DNA from: Megalonaias nervosa
Taxonomy: Eukaryota; Mollusca; Bivalvia; Unionida; Unionidae
DNA length: 64,000 bases
Assembly (NCBI GenBank): GCA_016617855.1
Contig: JAECUM010001101.1
Span: 1 to 64,000, forward strand
Direction of reading: 5' to 3'
This document shows positions 39,241 through 50,999 of this stretch, piece by piece. The notes under the pieces are model-generated. The model saw only the letters and a list, made by a program, of their open reading frames with translations, made no database searches and had not been told where the DNA came from. Every line of letters starts with the position of its first letter. The first letter of the stretch is position 1. The position numbers and the translations under genes were made by a program.

Positions 39241-39639
39241 TAGCGATCTTCGATTCTTTTCCTGTTATTGATTTGATTCTGCCCTTAAGTTCATCGTTGA
39301 TTTGTTCGATTTGATATGATCCTGTTGGGATGGTAACAACCTTCCAGATTGGGACTGGCTCGGCAGTTCCTTCAGTGGTGGTTCTATGTGAAAATACCAG
39401 CGAATTATTAGCGTCTAATCAACCAAATGATTTTTCTCTGATGTTTGACCAACTATAATAAAATCATAATTGTGCCATTGCTATCTCAAGTGTCCGACCA
39501 TTGAGATCTTATCGAAGTTGGAAAACCAATATCGAATTCTGGATATGTTGACGTTGATGATATCATTGTGGTCGTCGGCGGTGTTGTGCTAGATCTGTTC
39601 TAGTCTTGTGGTTATTTCTGCGGTCATTATTACCCATAC
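39241..39639 (-). pseudogene. Duplicated N-terminal part of the minor capsid gene
   Basis: Nucleotide similarity to 37380-37760 is plain (tgatagcgatcttcgattct in both; ttgttcgatttgatatga versus ctgttcgattggataact). Frame broken by stops. It lacks the C-terminal part, so the duplication is partial. Confidence 0.6.
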
Positions 39640-40140
39640 GGCGGATTCTAAGAGTGGCGCTGGCAACGTTGGCACCATTGTTGCCCGCAAAGGTGTGTTG
39701 GCGTTCTTGTGATACCGATAATAAATATCCCTGATCGCAGCAAATTCATTGTCTGATATTGTACCATCGTTTAACCCTGCGACAGAAAAGATTATATATG
39801 TATACACGCATATGTCGCAGGTAAGTTATTTCTGTGTGCTTGTGCAATTTGTTACTGGTTCATGTAGATATTTTTTTCGCGACAATATTGAGGATACCAG
39901 CAACACCGACAACAACAGCGACACCGATTCCAACCACAGGCGGTATCATGTGTGTCGCCGATAATGTGCCGATTAACGTCGAGTGACCAGCGAGGATACC
40001 GCGAATACAATATTGTCGATGACGATAATTCGTCTGCAATATTTTGTTTTGTTTTAAAAGTGCTCGTCGATCATTACTTCCAGTGACACCTTCCACGCAC
40101 ATTCTTGATTATACCGAAAGAATTGTGCGGGATTCATCAT
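39640..40140 (-). pseudogene. Membrane protein with NDGTISDNEF motif, copy 2
   Basis: ATG at 40140. Hydrophobic MIPPVVGIGVAVVVGVAGIL and C-terminal VAGLNDGTISDNEFAAIRDI, paralogous to the gene at 37824. Broken between the two blocks. Confidence 0.55.
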
Positions 40141-40148
40141 GTGTTATA

Positions 40149-41266
40149 CTAAGTTACCAATTGAGGTGTTTTCGCGACGAATTCTAGACACCACCAATAT
40201 GTCGTTGCGATTAAGACTTTATCTGCTGATTCTAGTATGAATGTTTCTTCGGTATTTTGATTTAACACGACCGACACGGTTATGGGAAATCTATCGATTG
40301 AAGAACGCCATGGAAATGTGGTGAATATCCTAAATTTTGCAGCGCTAATCACGGAGAGCCTCTACACCCCTGTGACCTCAGCGGTATGTTTGATGAAGTT
40401 GTTTTGTTGTGACCATGTTGTCGATCCAGACGATACTGTGTATACCGAGTTGATGAGCGGAGTTGTATGCACAACACCATCTTGAATCGCTTTGATTTTT
40501 CCAGCAATTTATCGAGTCGTGTGCGAACTTCAGTGAGACTAATATCGACGAAATTTGGAACCCAAAAGAATCCATTGAAGATTCTATTTATGGGTCCTCG
40601 AAAATTTGTAAACACGGTTATATGATTACTATATTCAGATCTAAACGTGGTCAGTCAATCATTGATTGTCATTAACGAAGTCATCATCGGGATGTTGTTA
40701 TTGTCCATGTATTTCTTCGTTGTAGCGTCATCGTTTGATTCTGGTTGTCTCAAATTAGCAATATTTCCGCTCGTGTTGAGATCGCCAGCCACTGCATTAC
40801 CGGCTTCAGCAACGCATTTACTGATCTCAGTTCTGATCATGGTGTTCTTGTTGTCCACGTATTATTTTGTTGCCACGTCATCGTCTCGTTTTGGTTCTCT
40901 TGCATTGACAATTGAATTCCTGCTCATGTTGAGATCGCCATACATTATGTCTCCAATTCTTCTAATACGTCCAGCGATCTCCCTCGCGATTGTTAGAAGT
41001 GATTCCTCGATTCTTTAATATTACCTGTTATAGTAAACACCACTAAGTTATCTTCGGTCGCGCCTGGAGCTCGCAGAATAATATCTGTCAACGGGATATT
41101 GCTCGTCTTCGACAGTCCTTGCTGATCCTGAAAAACAACAACCTCATTTGTGGCATCATCGGCGAGACGCAAAAAGATCAGCGAGTTCATCTCGTGTTGC
41201 ATATTTTAATAAATCAATGTCACCCTGGGGCTTGCCGCTAGCAGATCTTCCGTAAGTATCCAGCAT
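40149..41266 (-). pseudogene. Fibre-like protein, copy 2 (with shaft repeats)
   Basis: ATG at 41266, overlapping the TAA of the protease gene (TAATG). N-terminal DTYGRSASGKPQGD and VVVFQDQQGLSKTSNIPLTD, then two repeats of the type GDLNMSRNSIVNAREP...YVDNKN and GDLNTSGNIANLRQP...KKYMDNNN (about 40660-40990). The GDLN...P...TKxYVDN unit is known from shafts of viral and phage tail fibres. The head follows (YTNFRGPINRIFN-like block, VFTNFRGPINRIFNGFFWVP). Stops and a frame change make it a pseudogene. Confidence 0.6.
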
Positions 41267-41681
41267 TATAAACCATTAACCTGTTTAAAACGACGTGCGG
41301 TATACTCATGCACAACTTTATGAGGCGGCGCTGATGTCCTTGACACAGCATTAAATACCACAAGCACTTCTTGACCGCATATTGGTAGATCCGTTATTGT
41401 CTGTGTCGGTAATGTTGAATACCAGATTGATATGTCACCGACTAAGCCACTATATCGTAAAAATTCTCTCGGTGGTGCCAATCCATACGAATCAAACGAA
41501 ACAACTCCACGTGGATCAATCGCGTATACAACCCAGAGTACCACTGCGAGAACTTCCATCGAGATAATGATACCGGTTTCAACACGATTTGGTTAGAAAG
41601 GTAATTGATCTCGCATGAAAACACCTCTGAAGTTTTTGATGTCTAATCGCCAAAATAATCAAGTAAATCAAAATTGGACAT
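41266..41681 (-). pseudogene. PRO: Adenain-like protease of the second element
   Basis: Acidic block VVSFDSYGLAPPREFLRY and Cys block LPICGQEVLVVFNAV; the residue before WVVYAID, where the catalytic His is expected, is Leu. The N-terminal part (NFRGVFMRDQLP) is in another frame. The gene ends TAATG, overlapping the fibre gene start. Confidence 0.7.
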
Positions 41682-41689
41682 GGGGAGTT

Positions 41690-42059
41690 TTAGCGAAACG
41701 TTCCCGGTAGCCCAGACCTTGACCATACCGAGTTCCTGGTAATCTTAGACAGCGTCCCTTTTTTGGAGGTGTTTATGCCGTGTCCTGTTGATTTTTTCAG
41801 TGCCATACCGGCAGTTGTTCCAACGGCACCAAGTACAGCTGCTTTTGCAACAGCTGGAGCAGCTACTGAAATTAAAGCTGGTAACGACGCTAGAAACGGA
41901 AATATTACACCGGTTTTTTCTTGTATCACTGACCGCAATCGCAGAAAAATCAAGTCTCACACCTGTTTTTGATTTCTTGGCGTCATTGTAGTGTTTGACT
42001 TGACGTTCAGTCAACGATAATTTATTTAGACCCTGCAACACCGCTGATTTCAGAGTCAT
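41690..42059 (-). pseudogene. Small protein with Ala/Gly-rich hydrophobic C-terminus
   Basis: MTLKSAVLQGLNKLSLTERQ at 42059, QVKHYNDAKKSKTGVRLDF, then in another frame KTGVIFPFLASLPALISVAA and a basic tail. Same layout as the gene at 17164 of the first element (helix, basic stretch, Gly/Ala-rich hydrophobic end). Confidence 0.55.
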
Positions 42060-42206
42060 TTTTGCCCCAAAATTCTTCTTCGGTGCGGATTAAAGTTTTT
42101 TAAACTAACCAGGTGTCAGAGTAACATTGACGTCATGATATGACATTATAACATCATGAATGATCTAATTACATGTTCGGAAAACATTTACATGTTTGGA
42201 AATCAT

Positions 42207-43571
42207 TTACATGTTTTCTACGGGCGCATCAACAACTCTCATTCGTCCACCAACACCGTTAAACAACATTGTTTTATCTGACAATATAATATAACAGCGA
42301 TTGCTCTGTAACCACCAGGACCAGCAGGTACATCATTAACAGTTGCTCGCGCGTAAATATCAACGACAGATTGTCTGAAAAAAATGCAGATCTTCCAGTG
42401 AAAAATAATAGATTGGATACAGCGTTGAGAAATCACGCCGAGATATCTGCAAACCAGAATGAACATTCTGATCACGCCCCATAAATCTCATCAAACTATG
42501 ATACGCCCGTGCAACGTTGTTTTGCTCGAAATTCAGTATTATGTCTTCGGATGGTTCCTGATGTCCATTTATCCTCAGTGAAATCGTAGATACAGCTAAT
42601 CTATCAAACACCATCGGATTTCCAGATATTCTAATCCTGTGTTACCTTGAAACGCAACGAATATTATGTCGTGCTGCTGAAATTCCCCGTTGAGACTCAA
42701 TCTGCCATGCAAATGAATTTGCTGTGCTTGTAACTGAGTCTGTGGTCATTGTCAGCCACGACAACGCTGATTTGCCGACATTATCAATGAACGATAACAA
42801 CCGAGCTTCTTCTGTGAGTGATGGAGTCATTGCTGGCATCCACAACACAAGTTTTGTTAATACTACTTTACCTGCAGCTGCAATATTATCTCGCCAAATT
42901 GCATCGTTATCAGTGGACTTTCGTACTAACTCAACTGTATGTTTGGCTCCGAAGATAACTTTTCTAACATGTCTGCAGAATCCAATATATACGACAATAA
43001 TATCACACAGCTGAATCTACCATGATCATCAATTTTTAGATCGTCGTGCCGTAAATCCCAGGTTAAATTCTGGATTAGCGCTATGGACTACCGGGTTTAC
43101 ATCGGCGTCAGCGGCGCCGGAAAAGTTTCTTGGCCGTCTTATGTCATACTGTGTATGGTTAGGATGGTCAGTAATATCCTTTAAGGACATCACTGATGGA
43201 CCAGCAGACCTTGAATAGCTATCGGAATATCTTGCAAGACCGAGTATCATCGTGGCATACTAACGATTTGTCTACTATCAGTTATATACACAGCACTTTT
43301 AAATAACGCCATAACATCATTATTAACAAATCCACATTGGTCATTTGCAGTGTATGGATTGTTGTCATCTCTCAAAAATCTACCCCAAACTTACAATAAA
43401 TGCCCCGGTAGGCAAGAAATACCTGGATGTATCTTGGATTTGAAGTTCATTTCGCCCACGTTGGTTTGGTTCTCGTGCTTCATAAGAATAATACTGATAA
43501 TCACGCACAGACTCATCCTTGAGTACTGTTGCGTCCATGTCAAATACTGGATCAGATACACCTTTGAACAT
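42207..43571 (-). pseudogene. MCP: Major capsid protein of the second element
   Basis: Starts MFKGVSDPVFDMDATVLKDE; N-terminal block VRDYQYYSYEAREPNQRGRN; middle WRDNIAAAGKVVLTKLVLWM; then LTMTTDSVTSTANSFAWQIE; VFDRLAVSTISLRINGHQEP; FSTLYPIYYFSLEDLHFF; end RMRVVDAPVENM. The order matches double jelly-roll major capsid proteins of the second large Polinton branch. Multiple stops and frameshifts. Confidence 0.8.
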
Positions 43572-43781
43572 TTTTATTATATTCGCTGCTGTCTACAACG
43601 ATGTTCTAACACCGATCAATAAGTGGTTGATCAGCGATCACGACGGACCAGACCACTACCCGCTTATAGGTTTGTGGTTATGTTTTTTTCTATCTTGGCG
43701 AAGGCTTGCTTTGTCAGTGACGGCACTCCAGCTAATTCTTTCAACCGCTCATTTGCATTTGATTTATTATTTTACTGGCAT

Positions 43782-44096
43782 TTAGTGGCATCGCTTTGGT
43801 GCTGGCAGTTTTACTGGTTGTGGTTTTCGTTGAACTAATTGTGAGAGTCTGTCTTTGACTGCAGAAAATGCTTTACCAGCAAGACTATCAACAGTGACAA
43901 TAGCCTCATCACGAACAACTTCGATGGCTTTCATACCTAATTGTTTTACAATCGGAATAGCTTTTGGGGCCATCCTTCTAAAAAATCCTTGAACAACATC
44001 GCCGAGTCCATCTCCGCAGATCATTTTATAAAACGGTAATCGTGAATTTATCATCCTGACACTTTCATGTCCACTTTGGGCATTGTGTATAATCAT
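43782..44096 (-). CDS. GLG-motif virion protein of the second element
   Basis: Intact ORF of 105 codons (MIIHNAQSGHESVRM). ICGDGLGDVVQGFFRRMAPK parallels HGLGDMLKSVFRSLAP of the first element, followed by a helix (IKVVRDEAIVTVDSLAGK-like, residues 60-80) and a basic Pro/Lys end. The only undamaged structural ORF of this element. Confidence 0.7.
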   Translation of the reverse strand: MIIHNAQSGHESVRMINSRLPFYKMICGDGLGDVVQGFFRRMAPKAIPIVKQLGMKAIEVVRDEAIVTVDSLAGKAFSAVKDRLSQLVQRKPQPVKLPAPKRCH

Positions 44097-44128
44097 GTTG
44101 TTTTGTTATCGCCGATCTAACTGATCAC

Positions 44129-44290
44129 TCACTGTAGTTCTCGTCGGTAATTCCATCGATCAGGGCCCGATAGACGCCACTGTCCATGACTCCACCGGTA
44201 AATAAACGCTGACAAATAGCAGCTGCCTCATTGAAAATTTCGTGGGACAATAAATTTACGAAACTAAAATTCAGCTTGGACAGCCCTCTG
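44129..44290 (-). pseudogene. C-terminal gene fragment at the edge of the second element
   Basis: Reads LSHEIFNEAAAICQRLFTGG, VMDSGVYRALIDGITDENYS then TGA. Good coding character; no start and no match known to me. Confidence 0.35.
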
Positions 44291-44439
44291 AATCTCTAAA
44301 ATTTCGTTTCGCATTTAGCGATTCACGGGGGTTGGGGGGTGGGGTGGGGTGTTGACGCACAATGGAAAATGAAAAATGGAAAAAGAAAAATACATTGAAA
44401 CAATCCAACAATTCCAATGGAAAAGGAAAAATATAATAA

Positions 44440-44656
44440 TTACCCAATATTTAAGGGACATCCAACGTCAATCATCCTGGTTGCGGACACTTCCTTTTGC
44501 AATTTTGTTTTGGCCAGAATTACAGTATTAGTGGCTTTGTGAGTCTCGTATAAATTTAGGTCATTCGCGAGAATAGTTTTTTGTCTCTTGTTCATAAAAG
44601 CATTTGATTCCACAATGGAGGGTTTATTGATGGGTAGCAAAAATTTGTCGGCCGCC
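44440..44656 (-). CDS. Possible first coding exon of a host gene
   Basis: ATG at about 44656 in AAAATGGCGGCCGAC, a good animal start context. MAADKFLLPINKPSIVESNA, FMNKRQKTILANDLNLYETH, KATNTVILAKTKLQKEV. The frame ends ATTGG|GTAATT, which fits a splice donor. No repeat features inside. I do not recognise the protein. Downstream exons would lie to the left, beyond the two Polinton elements, or outside the window. Confidence 0.35.
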
Positions 44657-44699
44657 ATTTTCTTTTTGAGCCGGTCCACCCCATCTTGCTGCTTCTGTA

Positions 44700-45949
44700 C
44701 TAAGTGTAACGAGCCCTGTTAACTTTGAAATGACCTCTATTCTGCAACATGTTGTTCATCAACTTTCTGTACTACACATAACGGCCCCTGAAATGACCTC
44801 TTCTTCAACGTGTTCTTCAACTTTCTGTAGTACACATTATTTTTTCAAGCGTATAATGAATAGAAATGGCGATATTGTGAGCAATGTTTAACTATTTCGA
44901 ATTTTGACATTATAATTGGCTTGTGAGTCGAAACTTTAAAATCATACAATTTAGCTGGTTTGGAGTTGTTTACTTGTAAACTTATTATTGCAGCGTTGCA
45001 TAGTCTACATTTCGACTTATTTCTTTTACAGAATTATGCCAAACTTGCGGGTAAGCAAACGAATATTTAAACATTCAAATATTCGAAAAAAAAAATTTCT
45101 AATTAAAATGTCTAGATATTAGTTTCAGCTCTAATAATTTCCATGCTCATTTTACATCCCAGAGACAAACACTATAATGCGACGAATTCATTTATGAAAA
45201 TATTTAACAATAACGTCATGAATGTCAGCCTGGCTAAAATTACATTCTGACAATCGTGATGCTGTCTCCTACAGTTGGAGTCATGTAGATTATGAAGGTG
45301 TATTGTTACGACTATACTTATGACAGATACCTTTAAATGGCAAATAATGAGTTTATATCGCTTGCATGACGATCGATGTTCCTCTCTGACAAAATCGGCG
45401 TTTAATTACACGGATATTTTAGGTCAACCATGAGGCGTGATCCAATATTACCCAGCTGAATGTCGCGCCAAAATGTCATACGGGAAGCGCTGGGTATTGG
45501 AAAAGATCTGCAATGATTAGACGTCTCTTATCTTGATCCGATTTAGTAACCTGACGCGACTGCGAATGTCCATAGAGATCGATAATTTTCGTCTGCAAGT
45601 TTTATGATGACAACTGAAGTGCACATTACTCGACATTAAACAGACTATGGTAAAACTACCTTAGCATTAAGCTTTCAAATAATAACTATTATTTTATTTA
45701 GGACAAATGAAGGCACGTACATAATGACCACGCTGACCTAGACTTTAATTGAAACTTTCACTTTCCACGGGTCATGAAGTTAGGAAGCCAACTGCATTCT
45801 ACTGTCACTGAACACCTTTGTCGCAGCAAGCTAGATCAGGCGACATATAAAAAGTTAAATATAAATAAATATTGCAGCTTACTACGCTGGTTAATAGTTG
45901 TGTAATGATGGTTTAAATATACAAGTTTGTTTAAACACCCCAACACATG
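44700..45949. other. Non-coding host DNA
   Basis: AT-rich, a short internal duplication (catgttgttcatcaactttctg / gtgttcttcaactttctg near 44750-44825). No gene seen. Confidence 0.6.
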
Positions 45950-46192
45950 ACCATGTCTAATAGAAACAACTATTATATAGAAGGCTAGTGCCACTAAAAT
46001 TGGACCATTTCTAATCGAGACAACTAGTATACTCAAGGCCAGTACCACTCAACAAGAACCATTCTTAATAGAGACGACTAGTATAGTCAAGGCCACTATC
46101 ACTCACAAAGGATCATTTTTAATTGAGACAACTAGTATACACAAGGACAGTACCACTCAAAAAGGACCATTTCTAAAAGAGACAAGTATTAT
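45950..46192. repeat. Minisatellite, about 60-bp unit
   Basis: Four units of gagacaactagtatac...accactc...aaggaccatttctaa. The array is interrupted by the solo LTR and resumes at 47141. Confidence 0.85.
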
Positions 46193-47140
46193 TGTTACGT
46201 ATATGTAATCTAATTACTTGTGTCTTAGTTCTAAATTCTTCTTTATTTTATTTTTATGATAACTTTATTCACTGGAGTTGACATTTTTTCAGAAAATTCA
46301 GTTCAGTTCTTTTTAGCCTGATTAAAACGGAGTAGTGTTGCTACATTGTATTTTTAGCTGACCTAGTTCCTGACCTTGATTCAGAATTTGTTAACACAGT
46401 GAAAATCATTGGTCGTAATCAAGGTCATACTTGGCTTGCGTCAGCTCTGTTGTAAACAACCTTTTATTTTTTTTTTTTATTATTGAATCTTATAGTAAGA
46501 TTCGTTCAGTACAATCGAACCTGTAAATAGCCTACGTGAAAACTGACATATCATTTTACTGCGTTGTTCGGATTAAGTGATCACGTGACCCATCACAGGG
46601 TCTAAACTGCATTTTAGCTAAGGGTTAAAACAGATGTTTTGTAGTGGATTTAGTCAGTCATAATTTATGCCTTCAGAGCTCAGGGTGTTTTTAATGTTGA
46701 TGCCAGTTTGATTTAAAATTCGTCTATTTTTTGGATTTAATAATTTATATTCCCTGGAAAATATCAGTGCTCATAAAAATTCTTGGACAAAGACATTTAG
46801 TGAAAATTATTCGGAATTCTAAAGCCGGAATATTATTCTTGATTCATAAAATTCAACAAGGAACTGTTGACACATCAACACAGGACAAATTATAGAAGAC
46901 GTCATCGCCTTCCATCTTGGAACTTCATCGGGATTAGAACTTTGATTCATTCAGAACTTTTTAGTGATAAGACTTATATTTTTAAATTCTAGGATTAATT
47001 TTTGGATTAGATTCACAAACCATAAGTCCATTTTCATATTTTTACCTTGTTTTCTAGGGAAATAAATTATTTTGTTAAATTTACAAAGCTTGTTGGCTTC
47101 ACTCTTTTTTTGTCACTTTTGTACGAGCCAACACGTAACA
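46193..47140. mobile_element. Solo LTR (948 bp) with 5-bp target duplication
   Basis: Starts TGTTACGTATATG and ends ACACGTAACA, so it has TG...CA ends and an imperfect terminal inverted repeat TGTTACG/CGTAACA. It is flanked by ATTAT on both sides (46188-46192 and 47141-47145). AATAAA lies near 47060. No coding region: left by recombination between the two LTRs of a retrotransposon, probably Gypsy type (inference). Confidence 0.88.
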
Positions 47141-47329
47141 ATTATACACAAAAGGCCGGTACCATTAAAAAGGACCATTTTAATATCAGATGCTAATACA
47201 TGATACAATCACTATATGAAAAAAAACAACATTATAGTCATTTAAACTAATTACAACTGATTTAATACATACTGACAAAAAAGTATATGCATTATGACTA
47301 TATCTGAAACAAAAGAATGTTTGCCATTT

Positions 47330-47715
47330 CATTCTTAGAACCCTGTTACTAGAACAAAAATGCAGCACCTTGATTTCTAAAAATGTGACTCTCCCCCATC
47401 TTAAAACCCTGTTACCATAATAAAAATAAACCAGCTTGATTTCTAAAAAAACTCACTCTCCCCCATACTTAAAACCCTGTTACCATAACAAATATACACC
47501 ACCTTGATGTCTAAAACATTTATACACTCATTCTTTGAACCATGTTACTACAAGAATACACCACCTTGATTTCTAAAACAGTGACATCCCCCATTCTTAG
47601 AACCCTGTTACTACCACAAAAATACACCATCCTGATTTTAAAAAAATGACACCCCTTCTTTTCATAGGAGCCAGTTACTACATAAATATATGCCGCCTTG
47701 ATTTCTAGAAAATTG
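47330..47715. repeat. Minisatellite, about 63-bp unit
   Basis: Six units containing cttagaaccctgttacta and caccttgatttctaaaa. No gene. Confidence 0.85.
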
Positions 47716-47959
47716 CCCCCCCCCCCGCCCCAATATATGCAATATACAAATCAACTAATTTAAGACATGTATGCATGTATGGACAGCAGCATTACAAACA
47801 CAGAAAAAAAGCAAAGTTTCTACAAAATCGATTTACAAGTCTAACAAAATGATCAAAAGTCTTACAGTCTAATATGGACATTTTTGTTGAGCAGAATGAA
47901 GAAAAGAAGTAAAATTCAATTCTTTGTGATAAAATATGATATCATAAATAGCTGTAAGG

Positions 47960-48590
47960 AAATGCCATATTGTACATAACAAACCAATAAAGTATTCCAT
48001 ATTTGATTAGCATTGTGACACAATGCCTGTACAATGACATGAAGTACAGAACAAGCCAATAATGTATTCCATATTTCATAAACATTAACCACTCTGGTGG
48101 CCTAATGGTAGAATGTCTGCCTCGGATGCGGGAGGTTGCGGGTTCGAACCCCGGCCGAGTCACACCAAAGACTTTCAAAAATGGTACTAACAGCTGCCTC
48201 GCTTGGCGCTCAGCATTATGAGGTTAGTGTAAGGACTGGTTGGCCTGGTGTCAGGATAATGTGACTGGGTGGGACATCATGCTACATATCTGCGGTATGA
48301 TGCCCCAGTGTTAAAAATCATTATAAACTGTCACACTGCAGACATCGTAGCGATATGACTGAAAAATTGTTAAAAGCTACGTTAAAAATCTAAATCACAC
48401 ACACACACTCATAAATATTATGACACAATGCCTGCATGGTAACAATATGTACAGAACAAGTCAATCAAGTATTCCATTTTCATTAAGGTAATGACACAAT
48501 GCCTGCATGGTAACATTATGTACAGAACAAGTCAATCAAGTATTCCATTTTCGTAAAGATAATGATACAATGCCTGCATGGTAATTGGCA
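47960..48590. repeat. Minisatellite, about 67-bp unit, split by a SINE
   Basis: tgacacaatgcctgcatggt and caagtattccattttc recur at about 47995, 48410, 48487 and 48550; the SINE at 48088-48410 lies within the array. Confidence 0.8.
48088..48410 (+). mobile_element. tRNA-derived SINE with target duplication
   Basis: A box TGGCCTAATGG and B box GGGTTCGAACCCC about 35 bases later form a tRNA-like head; the body includes GCCTCGCTTGGCGCTCAGC, a string I associate with molluscan SINEs; the tail ends in (AC)n. Flanked by ATAAACATTA (48078-48087) and ATAAATATTA (48411-48420). Confidence 0.88.
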
Positions 48591-50999
48591 AGCAAGAACA
48601 AAGTAGTGTATAATGGAATTAATGAGAAATACTAAATATGTGAGAAGTTAAAACACCTCTGGTAATTGCCTTTAAAATGATTAAGTTGAAAAATAATTTC
48701 AATGAGTTGGAAAATATATCAACTGAATTGTTTCCAATAAACTTTAGTATGTATCTCTCTTTTGCATATGAAACCTTTGTTATTCTCTCAGCCATTTAAA
48801 TCTTATTGATAATGCAAAATACTAACATAGAGCATGTCATATGCAATATTAGGCAAGAAGAAAATAAATGAAACTTGAGCAATGTGCTTAAAAAATATTT
48901 TAAAAACCCCAAACAATTTATTATATTTAAGCCCAGCATTTAATACAACAGTGTGAAACAGTTTGTGAATAAAAAAGTAAAAGAAGGTAAAAAATTAAAA
49001 TGATAAATTATCTCCCTTGTGTATAGCCATGATGAGATGCAAATCACAAGAATTTTGGAGATGTCATTTCAAAAAAGTATTTTAAGGTCCCCCATATAAA
49101 TACTTCTGATTTTTCTAAATAAATTTTGCAAGTACATGTAACAACTATAGAAACATTCGTGATTCTACATAATACGCCGAGACAATCTGCTATACGTAGT
49201 AGAAAAATGCCATAAGGAAGGCCACTATGAAGATGTGGAACGCCGAGAATATGGATAGCCACACGATTAGTAGAAGGTTTGACATGATGGTTTGCTTTGC
49301 TCCGTATGAAGAAATGTCGCATGGGTTTGGAAAGAAGTGGAAAAGAATCAATGGAACACAGAAACTTAACAAAATGGAAAATGGACTATGACACGGAATT
49401 CAAAGGATTGATAATATGGACGATAACTGACCGAACGGTAATGGACTAAAGAATAACATTTTGAACTACTGAGTGCACTGAAATCTTAAGATATTTTGGA
49501 AAAACTGATGAAATTATGTTTCAAATTGAAGTTACAATGTGTCAGACTTGTTACAGAAACGAGAAATACTTAAAAACATATTAAAGAATACCTATGTAAG
49601 TGACTATAGACTTACTAATAGACAATTTCGACTGCTTACTATACCTTGAACTATCTTAGCTATATGCTTTAACTCATGACAAGTACAGATAATTAGTATA
49701 AACCTTGAGAATTATAATTAAATTCATATCAACTGTAAATTTAACACACATGACATTAATGTTCTAAATGCATAAATTTGTATTTATCTAAACTATGTAT
49801 GTAAATTGAAATAACAATAGTAAAATCTAGCACTGTTGAGAGCGCAGGTTGTGCACATGCGCCATGAGACAAATGGACTTGGACCTAGCTGAGCAGCTTA
49901 TGCTATGATACTTATTTTTACATAAAAGATATTATGTTTTAAACTGAAATTACAATAGATTAGTTACAGTAATGAGAAATATTTATAAAGATATTGTTCA
50001 ATTTTTCTACTTCTCCATAATAAAAGACAATGATAAAAGAATTATAAATAAAATAATCAGTAACTAGAAATATATCGAAATATAACGCATTTGAATGGTG
50101 TACAACCTATATCAAAATCATAAAAAGGAAATTTTGTTCAAAGAAAATCACACGAAGCACATACACTTGGATAAAATACAAAGATACATAAAAACCCTTT
50201 AACTTCAGATTAAGGGGGTCCCTCAGATGATGTAAATTCTAAGAGGGACCACACCAATAAAACTACAGATTTGAATGTCCTGACATAAATCTTTGTGATT
50301 GTTCTGAATCATTTTTACAAATAACAACTGAAAATCTTTTATTGAACAAAATGAACCACATTTCGCCCTGAAATGGCTTTGAGGTATGTAGATGACTGAG
50401 TGCCATTTACCCTGAAATGGCTTTTAGATGAATAGTTGTCAAAGCGATCTATATGTTGTTGTTTTCTTTAAATGAACAAAAATAAAAACTTAAGAAAAAA
50501 AAAAAAGCAAAAATACAGTATTGTAAATTGAAACATGGATTAGCATGGAAGATTTTTTTTTATGAAATGCAAAAAGAATTTTTTAAAAAATTGTTCATGT
50601 AGATAAAATTATAATCCATAACAAATAGTAAAATGGATGGAAGTGATAGACAAAATCAACTGAAGCATTTTCTGAAAGAAATTTCATCAACAGGTTTATA
50701 CAGTTTATAATCTAGACTTGTGAAATATGATTGGTCAATATGAAATGACATTTGAATTTCATCCAAACTGAAAAATAAAATGTAATCAAAATTTAAAGAT
50801 TAAGGTTCTGTCTGTAAAATTCAAGCCATATTCTTTTTAGCCATGTGACCAATTTCTGTGAATAGACCTGATGATAATGACATTATGTCTTCTACACACA
50901 CACACACTTTATGTTCTTTCCATTCAAGACATTCTAATGTAAGAATATAGAAATATTGTTCCTTTTAGCAAGAGTTTATCTGAGACTTTTGTTTCTAAT
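48591..50999. other. Non-coding AT-rich host DNA
   Basis: No gene recognised apart from the small hydrophobic ORF at 49190. Probably intronic or intergenic. Confidence 0.55.
49190..49372 (-). other. Small transmembrane ORF, candidate terminal exon or micropeptide
   Basis: Frame ends in SYGAKQTIMSNLLLIVWLSI then FSAFHIFIVAFLMAFFYYV and a stop: a single 25-30 residue hydrophobic helix at the C-terminus. The methionine of MSNLLLIV would give a 31-residue peptide. A pyrimidine-rich TTTTGTTAAG could be an acceptor near 49363. Unrecognised; may be chance. Confidence 0.22.

Larger units (their letters stand above)
30763..44290. mobile_element. Second Polinton-like element, decayed, termini not found
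   Basis: A cluster of Polinton-type genes distinct in sequence from the first element: ATPase, PLA2-like, integrase, HNH, minor capsid, membrane protein, fibre-like, protease, major capsid, GLG protein. Structural genes are on the minus strand, integrase and PLA2 on the plus. No polymerase, no terminal inverted repeats. Contains a tandem duplication (37.4-39.1 and 39.2-41.3 kb) and an inversion breakpoint near 32395. An internally deleted, rearranged fossil. Confidence 0.85.
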
